The notes: a model not told the origin generated them from the letters alone. Shown: positions 49,112-58,179, counted from the first letter of the stretch. The stretch is 64,000 nt of DNA from Streptomyces griseomycini (GCF_014203535.1 NZ_JACHJI010000009.1:248001-312000); one strand, 5' to 3'. Numbers and translations: made by a program.

Positions 49112-49684
49112 TCAGTTGAGCGAAGGGTCGTCCGGGTACGTGGCCACCATCGCCAGCTCGTTGCGCTGGCGGCGCAGCACCTCGCGCCAGAGCCGCTCCG
49201 GGGCCGGGGAGGAGACGTCGCCGGGCTCCGACTCCACGACGTACCAGGCGCCGTCCACCAGCTCGTCCTCCAGCTGGCCGGGGCCCCAGCCGGCGTATCC
49301 GGCGAAGATGCGCAGGGAGCCGAGGGCGGAGGCGAGCAGCTCCGGCGGGGCCTCCAGGTCGACCAGCCCGATCGCGCCGTGCACCTGGCGCCAGCCCAGC
49401 GGGGCCGCCTGGCCGGCCGCTCCGCCGGGGACGACGGCGACGCCGAGGGCCGAGTCCAGCGACACCGGGCCGCCCTGGAAGACGACGCCGGGTTCGCCGG
49501 CGAGGTCCGCCCAGCCCTCCAGGATGTCGCCCACGTCCACCGGGGTCGGACGGTTGAGGACGACACCGAGCGAACCCTCCTCGTCGTGGTCGAGGAGGAG
49601 CACCACCGCGCGGTCGAAGTTCGGGTCCGCCAGGGCGGGCGTGGCCACGAGCAGCCGCCCTGTGAGCGAGGACACCTCGGTCAT
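49112..49684 (-). CDS. YqgE/AlgH family protein
   Basis: A 190-residue protein of the UPF0301 family: LTGRLLVATPALADPNFDRA at the start, then VVLLLDHDEEGSLGVVLNRP, FQGGPVSLDSALGV, RIFAGYAGWGPGQLEDEL and WREVLRRQ. The family has no agreed biochemical role. I start at ATG 49684; ATG 49693 three codons earlier is also possible. Upstream, 49685-49995 (311 bases) is a divergent promoter region shared with murA, with no gene I can support. Confidence 0.9.
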   Translation of the reverse strand: MTEVSSLTGRLLVATPALADPNFDRAVVLLLDHDEEGSLGVVLNRPTPVDVGDILEGWADLAGEPGVVFQGGPVSLDSALGVAVVPGGAAGQAAPLGWRQVHGAIGLVDLEAPPELLASALGSLRIFAGYAGWGPGQLEDELVDGAWYVVESEPGDVSSPAPERLWREVLRRQRNELAMVATYPDDPSLN

Positions 49685-49995
49685 GCCAGACATGATCCCG
49701 CATCTTCCCTCCGCGTGGGGAGGCAACGGGGGTACGGGAGTGAACGCAGCCATGATCGAGAGGAGTGGCCTGGTAAGGCCTCGGTCGAGGGCGGTGGCGG
49801 GAGACGGGAGGGCGGACGGGGGCGTCCCCGGCGCACGCCGGTGTCCGGTGACCCCTTGTGCCCGCTCTGGAACGTTTCGTGTTGTGACGGACCCATGACG
49901 TCGTCGGGTCCCCCGCGGGCTTACGGAAGGGGGGTGCGGGACGATTACGCTTTGCCTCCTGGCCCCTGCCCCACTCCCCACGGAACGCGAGATTC

Positions 49996-51336
49996 ATGAC
50001 CGTCAACGACGATGTCCTGCTTGTCCACGGCGGAACCCCGCTGGAGGGCGAGATCCGTGTCCGCGGTGCGAAGAACCTCGTACCGAAGGCCATGGTCGCC
50101 GCGCTGCTGGGCAGCGCTCCGAGCCGCCTGCGCAACGTTCCGGACATTCGCGACGTCCGCGTCGTACGGGGTCTGCTGCAACTGCACGGCGTGACGGTCC
50201 GCCCGGGCGACGAGCCCGGCGAGCTGGTGCTCGACCCCACGCACGTGGAGAGCGCCAACGTCGCCGACATCGATGCCCACGCGGGTTCCTCGCGGATCCC
50301 GATCCTGTTCTGCGGCCCGCTGCTGCACCGGCTCGGGCACGCGTTCATCCCCGGTCTGGGCGGCTGCGACATCGGCGGCCGGCCCATCGACTTCCACTTC
50401 GACGTGCTGCGGCAGTTCGGCGCGACGATCGAGAAGCGGGCGGACGGCCAGTACCTGGAGGCCCCGCAGCGGCTGCGCGGCACGAAGATCCGGCTGCCGT
50501 ACCCGTCCGTCGGCGCGACCGAGCAGGTGCTGCTGACGGCGGTGCTCGCCGAGGGCGTCACCGAGCTGTCCAACGCGGCGGTGGAGCCGGAGATCGAGGA
50601 CCTGATCTGCGTCCTGCAGAAGATGGGCGCGATCATCGCGATGGACACCGACCGGACCATCCGCATCACCGGTGTGGACAAGCTCGGCGGCTACACCCAC
50701 CGCGCCCTCCCGGACCGCCTGGAGGCCGCCTCCTGGGCGTCCGCGGCGCTGGCCACCGAGGGCAACATCTACGTCCACGGCGCCCAGCAGCGGTCGATGA
50801 TGACGTTCCTGAACACCTTCCGGAAGGTGGGCGGCGCCTTCGAGATCGACGACGAGGGCATCCGCTTCTGGCACCCCGGCGGCCAGCTGAAGTCCATCGC
50901 GCTGGAGACGGACGTCCACCCGGGCTTCCAGACCGACTGGCAGCAGCCGCTGGTGGTCGCCCTGACCCAGGCGACGGGCCTGTCGATCATCCACGAGACG
51001 GTCTACGAGTCCCGCCTCGGCTTCACCTCCGCGCTCAACCAGATGGGCGCCCACATCCAGCTCTACCGCGAGTGCCTGGGCGGCTCCGACTGCCGCTTCG
51101 GCCAGCGCAACTTCCTGCACTCGGCGGTCGTCTCGGGCCCGACGAAGCTCCAGGGCGCGGATCTCGTCATCCCCGACCTGCGCGGCGGCTTCTCCTACCT
51201 CATCGCCGCCCTCGCCGCCCAGGGCACGTCCCGCGTCCACGGCATCGGCCTGATCAACCGCGGCTACGAGAACTTCATGGAGAAGCTGGCGGAGCTCGGC
51301 GCGAAGGCCGAACTCCCCGGCAAGGCCCTCGCCTGA
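49996..51336 (+). CDS. murA: UDP-N-acetylglucosamine 1-carboxyvinyltransferase
   Basis: A 446-residue cytosolic enzyme for the first committed step of peptidoglycan synthesis. K26 and N27 in RVRGAKNLVPK contact UDP-GlcNAc, and the reactive cysteine (C124) is in LGGCDIGGRPIDFHF, so fosfomycin sensitivity is expected. Near the C-terminus DLVIPDLRGGFSYLIAALAA carries the enolpyruvyl-transferase motif. It is slightly longer than the usual 420. Its last 52 bases are partially repeated downstream of the stop. Divergent from YqgE. Confidence 0.95.
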   Translation: MTVNDDVLLVHGGTPLEGEIRVRGAKNLVPKAMVAALLGSAPSRLRNVPDIRDVRVVRGLLQLHGVTVRPGDEPGELVLDPTHVESANVADIDAHAGSSRIPILFCGPLLHRLGHAFIPGLGGCDIGGRPIDFHFDVLRQFGATIEKRADGQYLEAPQRLRGTKIRLPYPSVGATEQVLLTAVLAEGVTELSNAAVEPEIEDLICVLQKMGAIIAMDTDRTIRITGVDKLGGYTHRALPDRLEAASWASAALATEGNIYVHGAQQRSMMTFLNTFRKVGGAFEIDDEGIRFWHPGGQLKSIALETDVHPGFQTDWQQPLVVALTQATGLSIIHETVYESRLGFTSALNQMGAHIQLYRECLGGSDCRFGQRNFLHSAVVSGPTKLQGADLVIPDLRGGFSYLIAALAAQGTSRVHGIGLINRGYENFMEKLAELGAKAELPGKALA

Positions 51337-51412
51337 CCCGGCCCCCACCACCCCGGCCGGGCAGCACCGCCCCCGGCCGGGGGTCCGGGGGTCACCCCGG
51401 GCGAGCACAGCA

Positions 51413-51464
51413 CGGAGAAGCCGGCGGAGCCCGGCGCGAAGGCCGACCCCCCGGCAAGGCCCTC
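51413..51464. repeat. Partial copy of the murA 3' end
   Basis: The stretch resembles the murA end at 51279-51331 (shared GGCGCGAAGGCCGA, GGCAAGGCCCTCG and most bases between), with two T-to-C changes and a small change including one missing base. It lies 76 bases past the murA stop and is not part of a reading frame I can support. Confidence 0.8.
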
Positions 51465-51486
51465 GGGCGAGCACGGCCGCGCACGT

Positions 51487-51527
51487 CGAAAGGGGCGGCC
51501 ACCCTCATCGGGTGGCCGCCCCTTTCG
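51487..51527. terminator. Bidirectional terminator, murA / hupA
   Basis: An 18-bp perfect stem (51487-51504 with 51510-51527) lies between the convergent murA and hupA genes. Confidence 0.88.
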
Positions 51528-51574
51528 GTGTCACCGTGCCTCGTACGCCGTCCCGGGGCGTACGACGGGCAGGG

Positions 51575-51856
51575 TCACTTGCCCTTGGCGGCTTCCTTCA
51601 GCTTGGAGCCCGCGGAGACCTTCACGCTGTAGCCGGCCGGGATCTGGATCGGCTCACCGGTCTGCGGGTTGCGCGCGGTGCGAGCGGCACGGTGGGTGCG
51701 CTCGAAGGTCAGGAAGCCGGGGATGGTGACCTTCTCGTCGCCCTTGGAGACGATGTCGCCGACGACGTCGGCGAACGCGGCCAGCACGGCGTCGGCGTCC
51801 TTGCGGGTCACCTCGGCGCGGTCGGCCAGCGCGGCCACCAGCTCACTGCGGTTCAT
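51575..51856 (-). CDS. hupA: HU-family DNA-binding protein
   Basis: A 93-residue nucleoid protein: MNRSELVAALADRAEVTRKD at the start, then DKVTIPGFLTF-like GDEKVTIPGFLTFERTHRAA and ARNPQTGEPIQIPAGYSVKV, the DNA-intercalating arm containing the conserved Pro. It has the short form without a lysine-rich tail, which distinguishes it from the second, tailed Streptomyces HU protein. Its length is typical for bacterial HU. Confidence 0.95.
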   Translation of the reverse strand: MNRSELVAALADRAEVTRKDADAVLAAFADVVGDIVSKGDEKVTIPGFLTFERTHRAARTARNPQTGEPIQIPAGYSVKVSAGSKLKEAAKGK

Positions 51857-52290
51857 GTTGTTACTCCCGTGTTCTTCTTGCCGTTGAGGCGTGCCACGCG
51901 GCGGAGCCGCATGTCGGGCACGGCGAAGCCGATGCTGCCAGGTTCCTCGGTGAGTCCCCGGACCCGGGTCCGTCGTCGGACCCTCGCGCCCAGAGACGCA
52001 TCCTGCCTCCACCTGCGGCGGTAAAGCCAATCCGGCACCCGCAGGAGTCGTGAGAACACCCGAGGGAGTCACCCGGAGAACGCCACGGCCCCGATACGGT
52101 GACGCTCAGTCCGCTTCCGGCGACGGACCGCAGGGGCCCGCGCCCGGGCCTGGCCGCCACCCTAGAGGGACGCCAGGACCCACGGGTTCCACGACGCGCC
52201 GGTGCGAACCCCGGTCGTGGCGATCCTCACAGCACCGGGGACGGCCCGCCGTCCCCGGTGTCCGGGAGGTTCCGGAGGACTCCGGAGGGC
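51857..52290. other. hupA promoter region and malic-enzyme terminator
   Basis: No gene is supported in these 434 bases. At 52233-52260 a 12-bp perfect stem CACCGGGGACGG/CCGTCCCCGGTG with a CCCG loop follows the malic enzyme by 31 bases and is its terminator. The rest, toward hupA, presumably holds the hupA promoter and leader. Confidence 0.6.
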
Positions 52291-53700
52291 TTACGCCCCG
52301 GCCGCCTTGGCGGCGTCCCGCACCGCGCCGGCCACCGCGCCCGCGACCTTGTCGTTGAAGACGCTGGGGATGATGTAGTTCGGGTTCAGCTCGTCCTCGG
52401 TCACCACGTCGGCCAGCGCCTGCGCGGCGGCGAGCATCATCTCGGTGTTGACGGTGCGGGACTGGGCGTCCAGCAGGCCGCGGAAGACGCCGGGGAACAC
52501 CAGCACGTTGTTGATCTGGTTGGGGAAGTCGGAGCGCCCGGTGGCCACGACGGCCGCCGTCCGGCGGGCGACCGCCGGGTCCACCTCGGGATCGGGGTTC
52601 GCGAGCGCGAACACGATCGCGCCCTCGGCCATCGCGGCCACGTCCTCGCCGTCCAGGACGTTCGGGGCGGAGACGCCGATGAAGACGTCCGCGCCGTGCA
52701 CCGCCTCCTTCAGCGTGCCGGTCAGGCCCTCGGGGTTGGTGTTGTCGGCGATCCAGCGCAGGGCCGAACCGGGGGCGGCGTCGACCAGGTCGGCGCGGCC
52801 GGCGTGCACCACGCCGTGGATGTCTGCCACGACGGCGTTCTTCACGCCCGCGGCGAGCAGCAGCTTGAGGATGGCCGTGCCGGCCGCGCCGGCACCGGAC
52901 ATGACGACGCGGACGTTCTCGATCCCCTTGCCGACGACCCGCAGGGCGTTGGTCAGGGCCGCCAGCACGACGATCGCCGTGCCGTGCTGGTCGTCGTGGA
53001 AGACGGGGATGTCGAGGGCCTCGCGCAGCCGGGCCTCGATCTCGAAGCAGCGGGGGGCGGAGATGTCCTCCAGGTTGATGCCGGCGAAGCCCGGGGCGAT
53101 GGCCTTGACGATCTCGACGATCGCGTCGGTGTCCTGGGTGTCCAGGCAGATCGGCCAGGCGTCGATGCCGGCGAACCGCTTGAACAGGGCCGCCTTGCCC
53201 TCCATCACCGGCAGCGCGGCCTTCGGGCCGATGTTGCCCAGGCCGAGGACGGCCGAGCCGTCCGTCACGACCGCGACGGAGTTGCGCTTGATGGTCAGGC
53301 GGCGGGCGTCCTCGGGGTTCTCCGCGATCGCCATGCAGACGCGGGCCACGCCCGGCGTGTAGACCATGGACAGGTCGTCACGGTTGCGGATGGGGTGCTT
53401 CGACGCCATCTCGATCTTGCCGCCGAGGTGCATCAGGAACGTACGGTCCGAGACCTTGCCCAGCGTGACGCCCTCGATGCCGCGCAGCTGCTCCACGATC
53501 TCGTCGGCGTGGGCGGTGGAGGTGGCCGCGATGGTGACGTCGATGCGGAGCCTCTCGTGGCCGGACGCCGTGACGTCGAGGCCGGTCACCGAGCCTCCGT
53601 GGGACTCGACGGCCGTGGTGAGCTGGGAGACCGCGGTTCCGCCGGCGGGCACCTCCAGCCGGATGGTCATCGAGTAGGAGACGCTGGGCGCCGTTGCCAT
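52291..53700 (-). CDS. NAD-dependent malic enzyme with N-terminal ACT-like domain
   Basis: A 469-residue oxidoreductase that decarboxylates malate to pyruvate. The N-terminal 90 residues (SYSMTIRLEVPAGGTAVSQL...) resemble a regulatory ACT domain, then SMVYTPGVARVCMAI, VVTDGSAVLGLGNIGPKAAL, FHDDQHGTAIVVLAAL and the Rossmann motif VVMSGAGAAGTAILKLL. It lacks a phosphotransacetylase domain, so it is the short bacterial type. Cofactor preference is not certain. ATG 53700; a short inverted repeat GCGAAC/GTTCGC at 53790-53806 lies about 90 bases upstream and may be an operator. Confidence 0.92.
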   Translation of the reverse strand: MATAPSVSYSMTIRLEVPAGGTAVSQLTTAVESHGGSVTGLDVTASGHERLRIDVTIAATSTAHADEIVEQLRGIEGVTLGKVSDRTFLMHLGGKIEMASKHPIRNRDDLSMVYTPGVARVCMAIAENPEDARRLTIKRNSVAVVTDGSAVLGLGNIGPKAALPVMEGKAALFKRFAGIDAWPICLDTQDTDAIVEIVKAIAPGFAGINLEDISAPRCFEIEARLREALDIPVFHDDQHGTAIVVLAALTNALRVVGKGIENVRVVMSGAGAAGTAILKLLLAAGVKNAVVADIHGVVHAGRADLVDAAPGSALRWIADNTNPEGLTGTLKEAVHGADVFIGVSAPNVLDGEDVAAMAEGAIVFALANPDPEVDPAVARRTAAVVATGRSDFPNQINNVLVFPGVFRGLLDAQSRTVNTEMMLAAAQALADVVTEDELNPNYIIPSVFNDKVAGAVAGAVRDAAKAAGA

Positions 53701-53789
53701 GGCCGACTTCCTCTGCTTTCACCGTGTCGCTGCGTTGTGCCGTCCGATCGTCGCACCTACCGCCGAGTACGCGGTAGCCGCTTCGGATT

Positions 53790-53806
53790 GCGAACGTTTT
53801 GTTCGC
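53790..53806. promoter_or_regulatory. Inverted repeat upstream of malic enzyme
   Basis: GCGAAC-GTTTT-GTTCGC lies 90 bases upstream of the malic-enzyme start in an AT-richer patch and could be a repressor site. The regulator is unknown. Confidence 0.35.
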
Positions 53807-53897
53807 GTCCGGAGCGGGCATCTCCGGCACCTTTCGGAAAACTTATTCCACCATACGAGAGGAGGTGCGCCCCGGTGAAGAGGTCCGGACGACGAAA

Positions 53898-53930
53898 GAG
53901 GCCCACGTCACATCAGGTGACGTGGGCCTC
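53898..53930 (-). terminator. helD terminator with long 3' leader
   Basis: A 14-bp perfect stem (53898-53911 with 53917-53930) is followed on the minus strand by CTTTCGTC, 178 bases past the helicase stop. Between stop and stem, GTGACACCG (53942) and CGGTGTCAC (54024) are also complementary, so the 3' untranslated part is structured. The rest of 53701-54107 contains no gene I can support. Confidence 0.65.
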
Positions 53931-54107
53931 TCACACGCTGGGTGACACCGACCCGCCATGCTCGCCTCGCGGCAAGTGGTCGCTCGTAGCGACGAAGGTT
54001 GGGCCCGGGGGCTTGGATCGGGCCGGTGTCACGTCAAGGTTAACAAAGGATCCCGGCCGGCCATTCCCGTCCCGCGAGCGGTTCCTCCGCTCCCCCGCGC
54101 ACCGGGG

Positions 54108-56405
54108 TCAGTCCCTCAGCAGGTCCGGCACCCCGGCCGCGTCCGGCTCGTCGCGCTCCTGCGAGACCACCGTCAGCCGCCGGGTGGCCCGGGTCAGGGC
54201 GACGTACAGGACGCGCAGCCCGGCCGGCGACTCGTCGGCGATCTCGGCCGGGGAGACGACGACCGTGGCGTCGTACTCCAGGCCCTTGGCCTCCAGGCTG
54301 CCGAGCGCCACGACGCGGTCGCCCAGCCCGTCGAGCCAGCGCCGGGCCTCCTCGCGGCGCTGCATGGCGACGACCACGCCGACCGTGCCGTCCACCCGCT
54401 CCAGCAGCCGCGCCGCCTCCGCGCGCACCGTCTCGCCCAGCGGTCCCTGCGCGACCTCGAAGCGCGGCTCGACGCCGGTGGAGCGCACCGCCCTCGGCGA
54501 CCGGGAGCCGGGCATGGCGAGGGCGAGCACCTTCGACGCCAGCTCGGCGATCTCCGCCGGGTTGCGGTAGTTCACCGTGAGCTCGAAGCGGCGGCGCGGA
54601 CGGGTGCCGAGCGCCTCGTCGCGGGCCTGGGCCGCCTCGTCGGGGTCGGACCAGGAGGACTGGGCCGGGTCGCCGACGACCGTCCAGGTCGCGTGCCGTC
54701 CGCGCCGGCCGACCATGCGCCACTGCATCGGGGTCAGGTCCTGGGCCTCGTCGACGATCACGTGGGCGTACTCGACGCGTTCCTGGGCGAGCCGCTCGGC
54801 CCGCTCGCGCTGCGACTCCTCGCGCACCGGCATCAGCTCCTCCAGGCCGGTGAGCTGGTCCAGCGGATCGATCTCGCGCTTCTTCCGGGGCCGGGCCGGG
54901 GTGCCGAGGATCGCCTGGAGCTCGTCGAGGAGCGCGATGTCGTGCACCGAGTGGCCGTCCCGCTGCAGCGAGCGGGCGACCCTGCGGACCTCGCCGGGGT
55001 TGAGCACGCGGCGGGACCAGCGGCCCAGGCGCTTCTCGTCCGCCATGGCGCCGAGGACGGCGGCCGGGGTCAGCTCGGGCCACCAGGCGTCGAGGAAGGC
55101 GAGGAAGGCGTCCTCGGAGGTGATGTCCTCGTCGAAGGAGGAACGCAGCTCGGCGGCGAGCTCCGGGTCGGTGTGCCGGTTCGCGGCGCCGGAGCGTTCC
55201 CACAGGGCGTCCAGCAGCAGCTTGCGGGCGCGGGGGCGCAGCAGGTTGACCGGGGCGGTGCCGCCGAGGGCGGCGCGGCGGACGTCCGCCAGCTCCCCGG
55301 CCTCGAGCTCCAGGCGGCGGCCGAAGGCGACGACCCGCAGCCGCTCCGGAGAATCGTTCAGCTCCAGCGCTCCGCGCGCGGCCTTCCGCAGCACCTTGAG
55401 CATGCGGGACGAGCCCTTGGCGCGGGCCACCGACGGGGAGTCGTACAGCGTGGCCTCGGCGCCCTCGACGAGCGAGCCGATGGCGCGGATGGCGACCTGG
55501 CCCTCCTCGCCGAGGGAGGGCAGCACGCCCTCGGTGTAGGCGACGAGCAGGGGCGTGGGCGAGACGATCAGGATGCCGCCCGCGTACCGGCGCCGGTCCT
55601 GGTAGAGCAGGTAGGCCGCCCGGTGCAGGGCGACGGCGGTCTTGCCGGTGCCGGGACCGCCCTCCACGTAGGTCACGGAGGCGGCGGGGGCGCGGATGAC
55701 CAGGTCCTGCTCGGCCTGGATGGAGGCCACGATGTCCCGCATGGTGTGGGTGCGGGCCCGGCCGAGCGCGGCCATCAGGGCGCCGTCGCCGATCACGGGC
55801 AGCTCGTGGCCGTCCAGGGACGCCCTCAGCTCGGGGCGCATCAGGTCGTCCTCGACGCCGAGGACGCGGCGGCCCTTGGAGCGGATCACGCGGCGGCGCA
55901 CGACCCGGCCGGGATCGACCGGGGTGGAGCGGTAGAAGGGCGCGGCGGCGGGGGCCCGCCAGTCGATGACCAGCGGGGCGTAGTCCTCGTCGAGGACGCC
56001 GATGCGGCCGATGTGCAGGGTCTCGGCGATGTCGGCGGTGTTGTCGGGGCGCACGGCGCCCTCGGCGGGCTCGACGGCGGTGTAGGCGCCGTCGGGGCCC
56101 TTCTTGCCGTCCTTGCCGAGCAGCAGGTCGATCCGGCCGAAGAGGAAGTCCTCGAACTCGTTGTTCAGCCGGTTGAGGTGGACGCCGGCCCGGAAGACCT
56201 GGGCGTCCCGCTCGGCGAGGGCGCCGGGCGTGCCGACCTGGCCGCGCCGGGCGGCGTCGCGCATGAGGAACTCGGCCTCGTGGATCTTCTCCTCGAGGCG
56301 CCGGTACACCCGGTCCAGGTGTTCCTGTTCGACGCGGATCTCCCGGTCGCGAACGGAGTCGTGAACCGGGTCGACCGCGGTTTCCTGTTGAGCCTGAGCG
56401 GCCAC
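54108..56405 (-). CDS. helD: HelD/UvrD-like superfamily 1 helicase that binds RNA polymerase
   Basis: A 765-residue protein. Motif I is GPGTGKTAVALHRAAYL, motif II HVIVDEAQDLTPMQW, motif III TWTVVGDPAQSSW, motif IV-V LTVNYRNPAEI and RVLYVALTRATRRL. The N-terminus is a helical arm (EEKIHEAEFLMRDAARRG), and the insertion pattern matches HelD proteins, which release stalled RNA polymerase. In actinobacteria the class also protects against rifampicin. No rifampicin-associated element is visible upstream. It is longer than mycobacterial HelD. Strand neighbours are the malic-enzyme gene and rsuA. Confidence 0.88.
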   Translation of the reverse strand: MAAQAQQETAVDPVHDSVRDREIRVEQEHLDRVYRRLEEKIHEAEFLMRDAARRGQVGTPGALAERDAQVFRAGVHLNRLNNEFEDFLFGRIDLLLGKDGKKGPDGAYTAVEPAEGAVRPDNTADIAETLHIGRIGVLDEDYAPLVIDWRAPAAAPFYRSTPVDPGRVVRRRVIRSKGRRVLGVEDDLMRPELRASLDGHELPVIGDGALMAALGRARTHTMRDIVASIQAEQDLVIRAPAASVTYVEGGPGTGKTAVALHRAAYLLYQDRRRYAGGILIVSPTPLLVAYTEGVLPSLGEEGQVAIRAIGSLVEGAEATLYDSPSVARAKGSSRMLKVLRKAARGALELNDSPERLRVVAFGRRLELEAGELADVRRAALGGTAPVNLLRPRARKLLLDALWERSGAANRHTDPELAAELRSSFDEDITSEDAFLAFLDAWWPELTPAAVLGAMADEKRLGRWSRRVLNPGEVRRVARSLQRDGHSVHDIALLDELQAILGTPARPRKKREIDPLDQLTGLEELMPVREESQRERAERLAQERVEYAHVIVDEAQDLTPMQWRMVGRRGRHATWTVVGDPAQSSWSDPDEAAQARDEALGTRPRRRFELTVNYRNPAEIAELASKVLALAMPGSRSPRAVRSTGVEPRFEVAQGPLGETVRAEAARLLERVDGTVGVVVAMQRREEARRWLDGLGDRVVALGSLEAKGLEYDATVVVSPAEIADESPAGLRVLYVALTRATRRLTVVSQERDEPDAAGVPDLLRD

Positions 56406-56465
56406 CGGGCCCCCTTCTGACGTGCTGGGCAGCCGTCAACCGTACGCGAAGGGGGCCCCGGGAGG

Positions 56466-57308
56466 CTACGCGTCCACTTCCACCAGCAGCTTGCCGTCGA
56501 AGGTCATGACCTGGAAGTGGTCGATCTCGTTCGGCTCGAACGCGGCGCCGCCCTGGACGTACAGCGGCTGCTTGGCCTTGTCCGTCTTGGCGTCCGGCAG
56601 GCCGTAGCCCCAGTCCGGGACGGACCAGGACGTGACGGTCTCCCGCTCGCCGTTCTTGCCGACGGCGATCAGCGAGCACTTCTGCGGGCCCGTGACGTTC
56701 TTCAGCTCCAGGACCGTCCCGGTGCCCCAGGCCTTCTCCTCCATCGCCACGGTCGCGGAGACCCTGGTGCCGGGGTCGGTGGCCGAGATCTTGTCGGAGG
56801 TGCGGTCGAAGGCCTCCTTGGCCGGGTTCGCCGCGAGGGTCTGGTTGGCGCCGCCGCCTCCGCCACCGCCGCCGCCGTCCCCGCCGGTGGTCGCCACGGC
56901 CACGAACGGCCCGCTGACGATCAGCGCGCCCGCCGCGGCCACCATGTAGAAGTTGCGGCGGCGCTTGCGCGCGCGGCGCTCGGCGACCTCGTCGATCAGC
57001 TTCTCCACCACGCGCGGAGAGGGCTTGGCGGACAGCGACTCGCCGACGGCGGGCGTCCCGGCGCCGGGCAGGTCCGCGAGCGCGGCCAGCATCGGTTCCA
57101 TGCCCGCGAGCTCGTCGAGCTGCTGGGCGCACCACTCACAGGTCGCCAGGTGCGCCTCGAAAGCGGTTGCTTCGGCGTCGTCGAGGATGCCGAGGGCGTA
57201 GGCGCCGACGGTCTCGTGTTCGTTCGGCACCGGTGATCCCTGCATGGCTCCAGACATACCCGTACCGCCCGTACCGAATCCCTGATTTCCCCCGTACACA
57301 TTCATCAC
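56466..57308 (-). CDS. rsuA: Membrane anti-sigma factor of SigU
   Basis: A 280-residue protein. The cytoplasmic N-terminus carries the anti-sigma zinc motif H-x3-C-x2-C in HLATCEWCAQQLDELAG, followed by a basic run, one transmembrane helix (about residues 118-140), a run of nine glycines after TTGGD, and an extracellular domain ending FQVMTFDGKLLVEVDA. It binds and blocks the ECF sigma factor encoded just upstream. GTG 57308 (or ATG 57305) overlaps the sigma stop (GTGA), so the pair is coupled. Signal for release is unknown. Confidence 0.9.
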   Translation of the reverse strand: MMNVYGGNQGFGTGGTGMSGAMQGSPVPNEHETVGAYALGILDDAEATAFEAHLATCEWCAQQLDELAGMEPMLAALADLPGAGTPAVGESLSAKPSPRVVEKLIDEVAERRARKRRRNFYMVAAAGALIVSGPFVAVATTGGDGGGGGGGGGANQTLAANPAKEAFDRTSDKISATDPGTRVSATVAMEEKAWGTGTVLELKNVTGPQKCSLIAVGKNGERETVTSWSVPDWGYGLPDAKTDKAKQPLYVQGGAAFEPNEIDHFQVMTFDGKLLVEVDA

Positions 57309-57883
57309 GCCGTCACCCCCCGCTCCTCCAGTGCCAGCTTCATCGAACGCAGGGCGTAGAACACCCTGGAGCGAACCGTGCCGCTGGGGATACCGAGCGT
57401 CTCGGCCGCCTCATTGACGGTACGCCCTTTGAAGTACGTCTCGACGAGCACCTCCCGGTGGGCAGGGGTCAGGTCGTCGAGCGCGTCCGACAGCGTCATC
57501 AACCACAGCGCCTTGTCGATCTCGTCCTCCGCGGGGATGACCTCCAGCGGCGACGGATCGACCTCCTGCGGCCGGGCCTGCCGGCTGCGGTGGCCGTCGA
57601 TGACGATGCGCCGGGCGACCGTCACCAGCCAGGGGCGTACCGAACCGGTCGCCCGATTGAGCTGACCGGCGTTCTTCCAGGCACGGATGAGCGTCTCCTG
57701 CACCACGTCCTCGGCGCGCTGCCGGTCTCCGGCGACCAGCCGCAGGACGTAGGCCAGCAAGGGTCCGGCGTGCTCGCGGTACAGCGCGCGCATCAGCTCC
57801 TCGTCGGGTTCCGAGGGCTGTGAGGGCATGCGATGTCGGGCCCTCGATGCACGGTCATTGGCCACGACGGAATCCTTGCGCAC
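57305..57883 (-). CDS. sigU: ECF RNA polymerase sigma factor SigU
   Basis: A 192-residue sigma factor. Region 2 shows LMRALYREHAGPLLAYVLRL and DVVQETLIRAWKNAGQL; region 4 is HREVLVETYFKGRTVNEAAE and LGIPSGTVRSRVFYALRSM, which contacts the -35 element. GTG 57883 has GGAGG five bases ahead and is my start; GTG 57889 abuts its own ribosome site. The gene order and coupled anti-sigma gene match SigU-RsuA of S. coelicolor as I recall. Cytosolic, sequestered by RsuA until the signal. Confidence 0.9.
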   Translation of the reverse strand: MRKDSVVANDRASRARHRMPSQPSEPDEELMRALYREHAGPLLAYVLRLVAGDRQRAEDVVQETLIRAWKNAGQLNRATGSVRPWLVTVARRIVIDGHRSRQARPQEVDPSPLEVIPAEDEIDKALWLMTLSDALDDLTPAHREVLVETYFKGRTVNEAAETLGIPSGTVRSRVFYALRSMKLALEERGVTA

Positions 57884-58152
57884 GCCCACCTCCGATGTCC
57901 GGGGGGATCCCCAGCCGGTCGCTCGACAACCGGTACGGACACGGGGCGTTGGGTGTTCAAAGGGAGGCGGCGGTTTTCTTCGGGACGGCGTGACGACCGG
58001 GACACGACGTCACATTCCCCCCGCTCCCCCTTTACGTTTCCGCCACGACGACAAGGGCGGGCGCGCCGCCCGTGGAGCGCGGACGGCGGACGCGGTGTGA
58101 GTGACGTCACTCGGGCGTCTCGTGGCGGGCGCGGTGCGGAGGCCGCCCGCGG
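57884..58152. promoter_or_regulatory. sigU promoter region with palindrome
   Basis: No gene is supported here. At 58099-58112 GAGTGACGTCACTC is a perfect 14-bp palindrome, a likely operator or a CRP-like half-site arrangement. Distance to the sigU start is about 215 bases. The transcription start is not known. Confidence 0.4.
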
Positions 58153-58179
58153 GACGGCCGGGCCGGGGACCCGGCCGTC
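58153..58179 (-). terminator. Terminator of the CGNR regulator gene
   Basis: GACGGCCGGG and CCCGGCCGTC form a 10-bp stem with a seven-base loop, directly after the gene's stop. Confidence 0.75.

Noticed and set aside
53875..54570. Plus-strand frame beginning GTG after GGAGG, running antisense through the helD 3' end
   Set aside because: Although it has a good-looking ribosome site, its residues resemble no protein, it contains the terminator hairpin and runs over helD coding sequence, so it is a chance frame.
56406..56465. Rifampicin-associated element upstream of helD
   Set aside because: I looked for the conserved inverted repeat known from helR-type genes and saw no convincing match.
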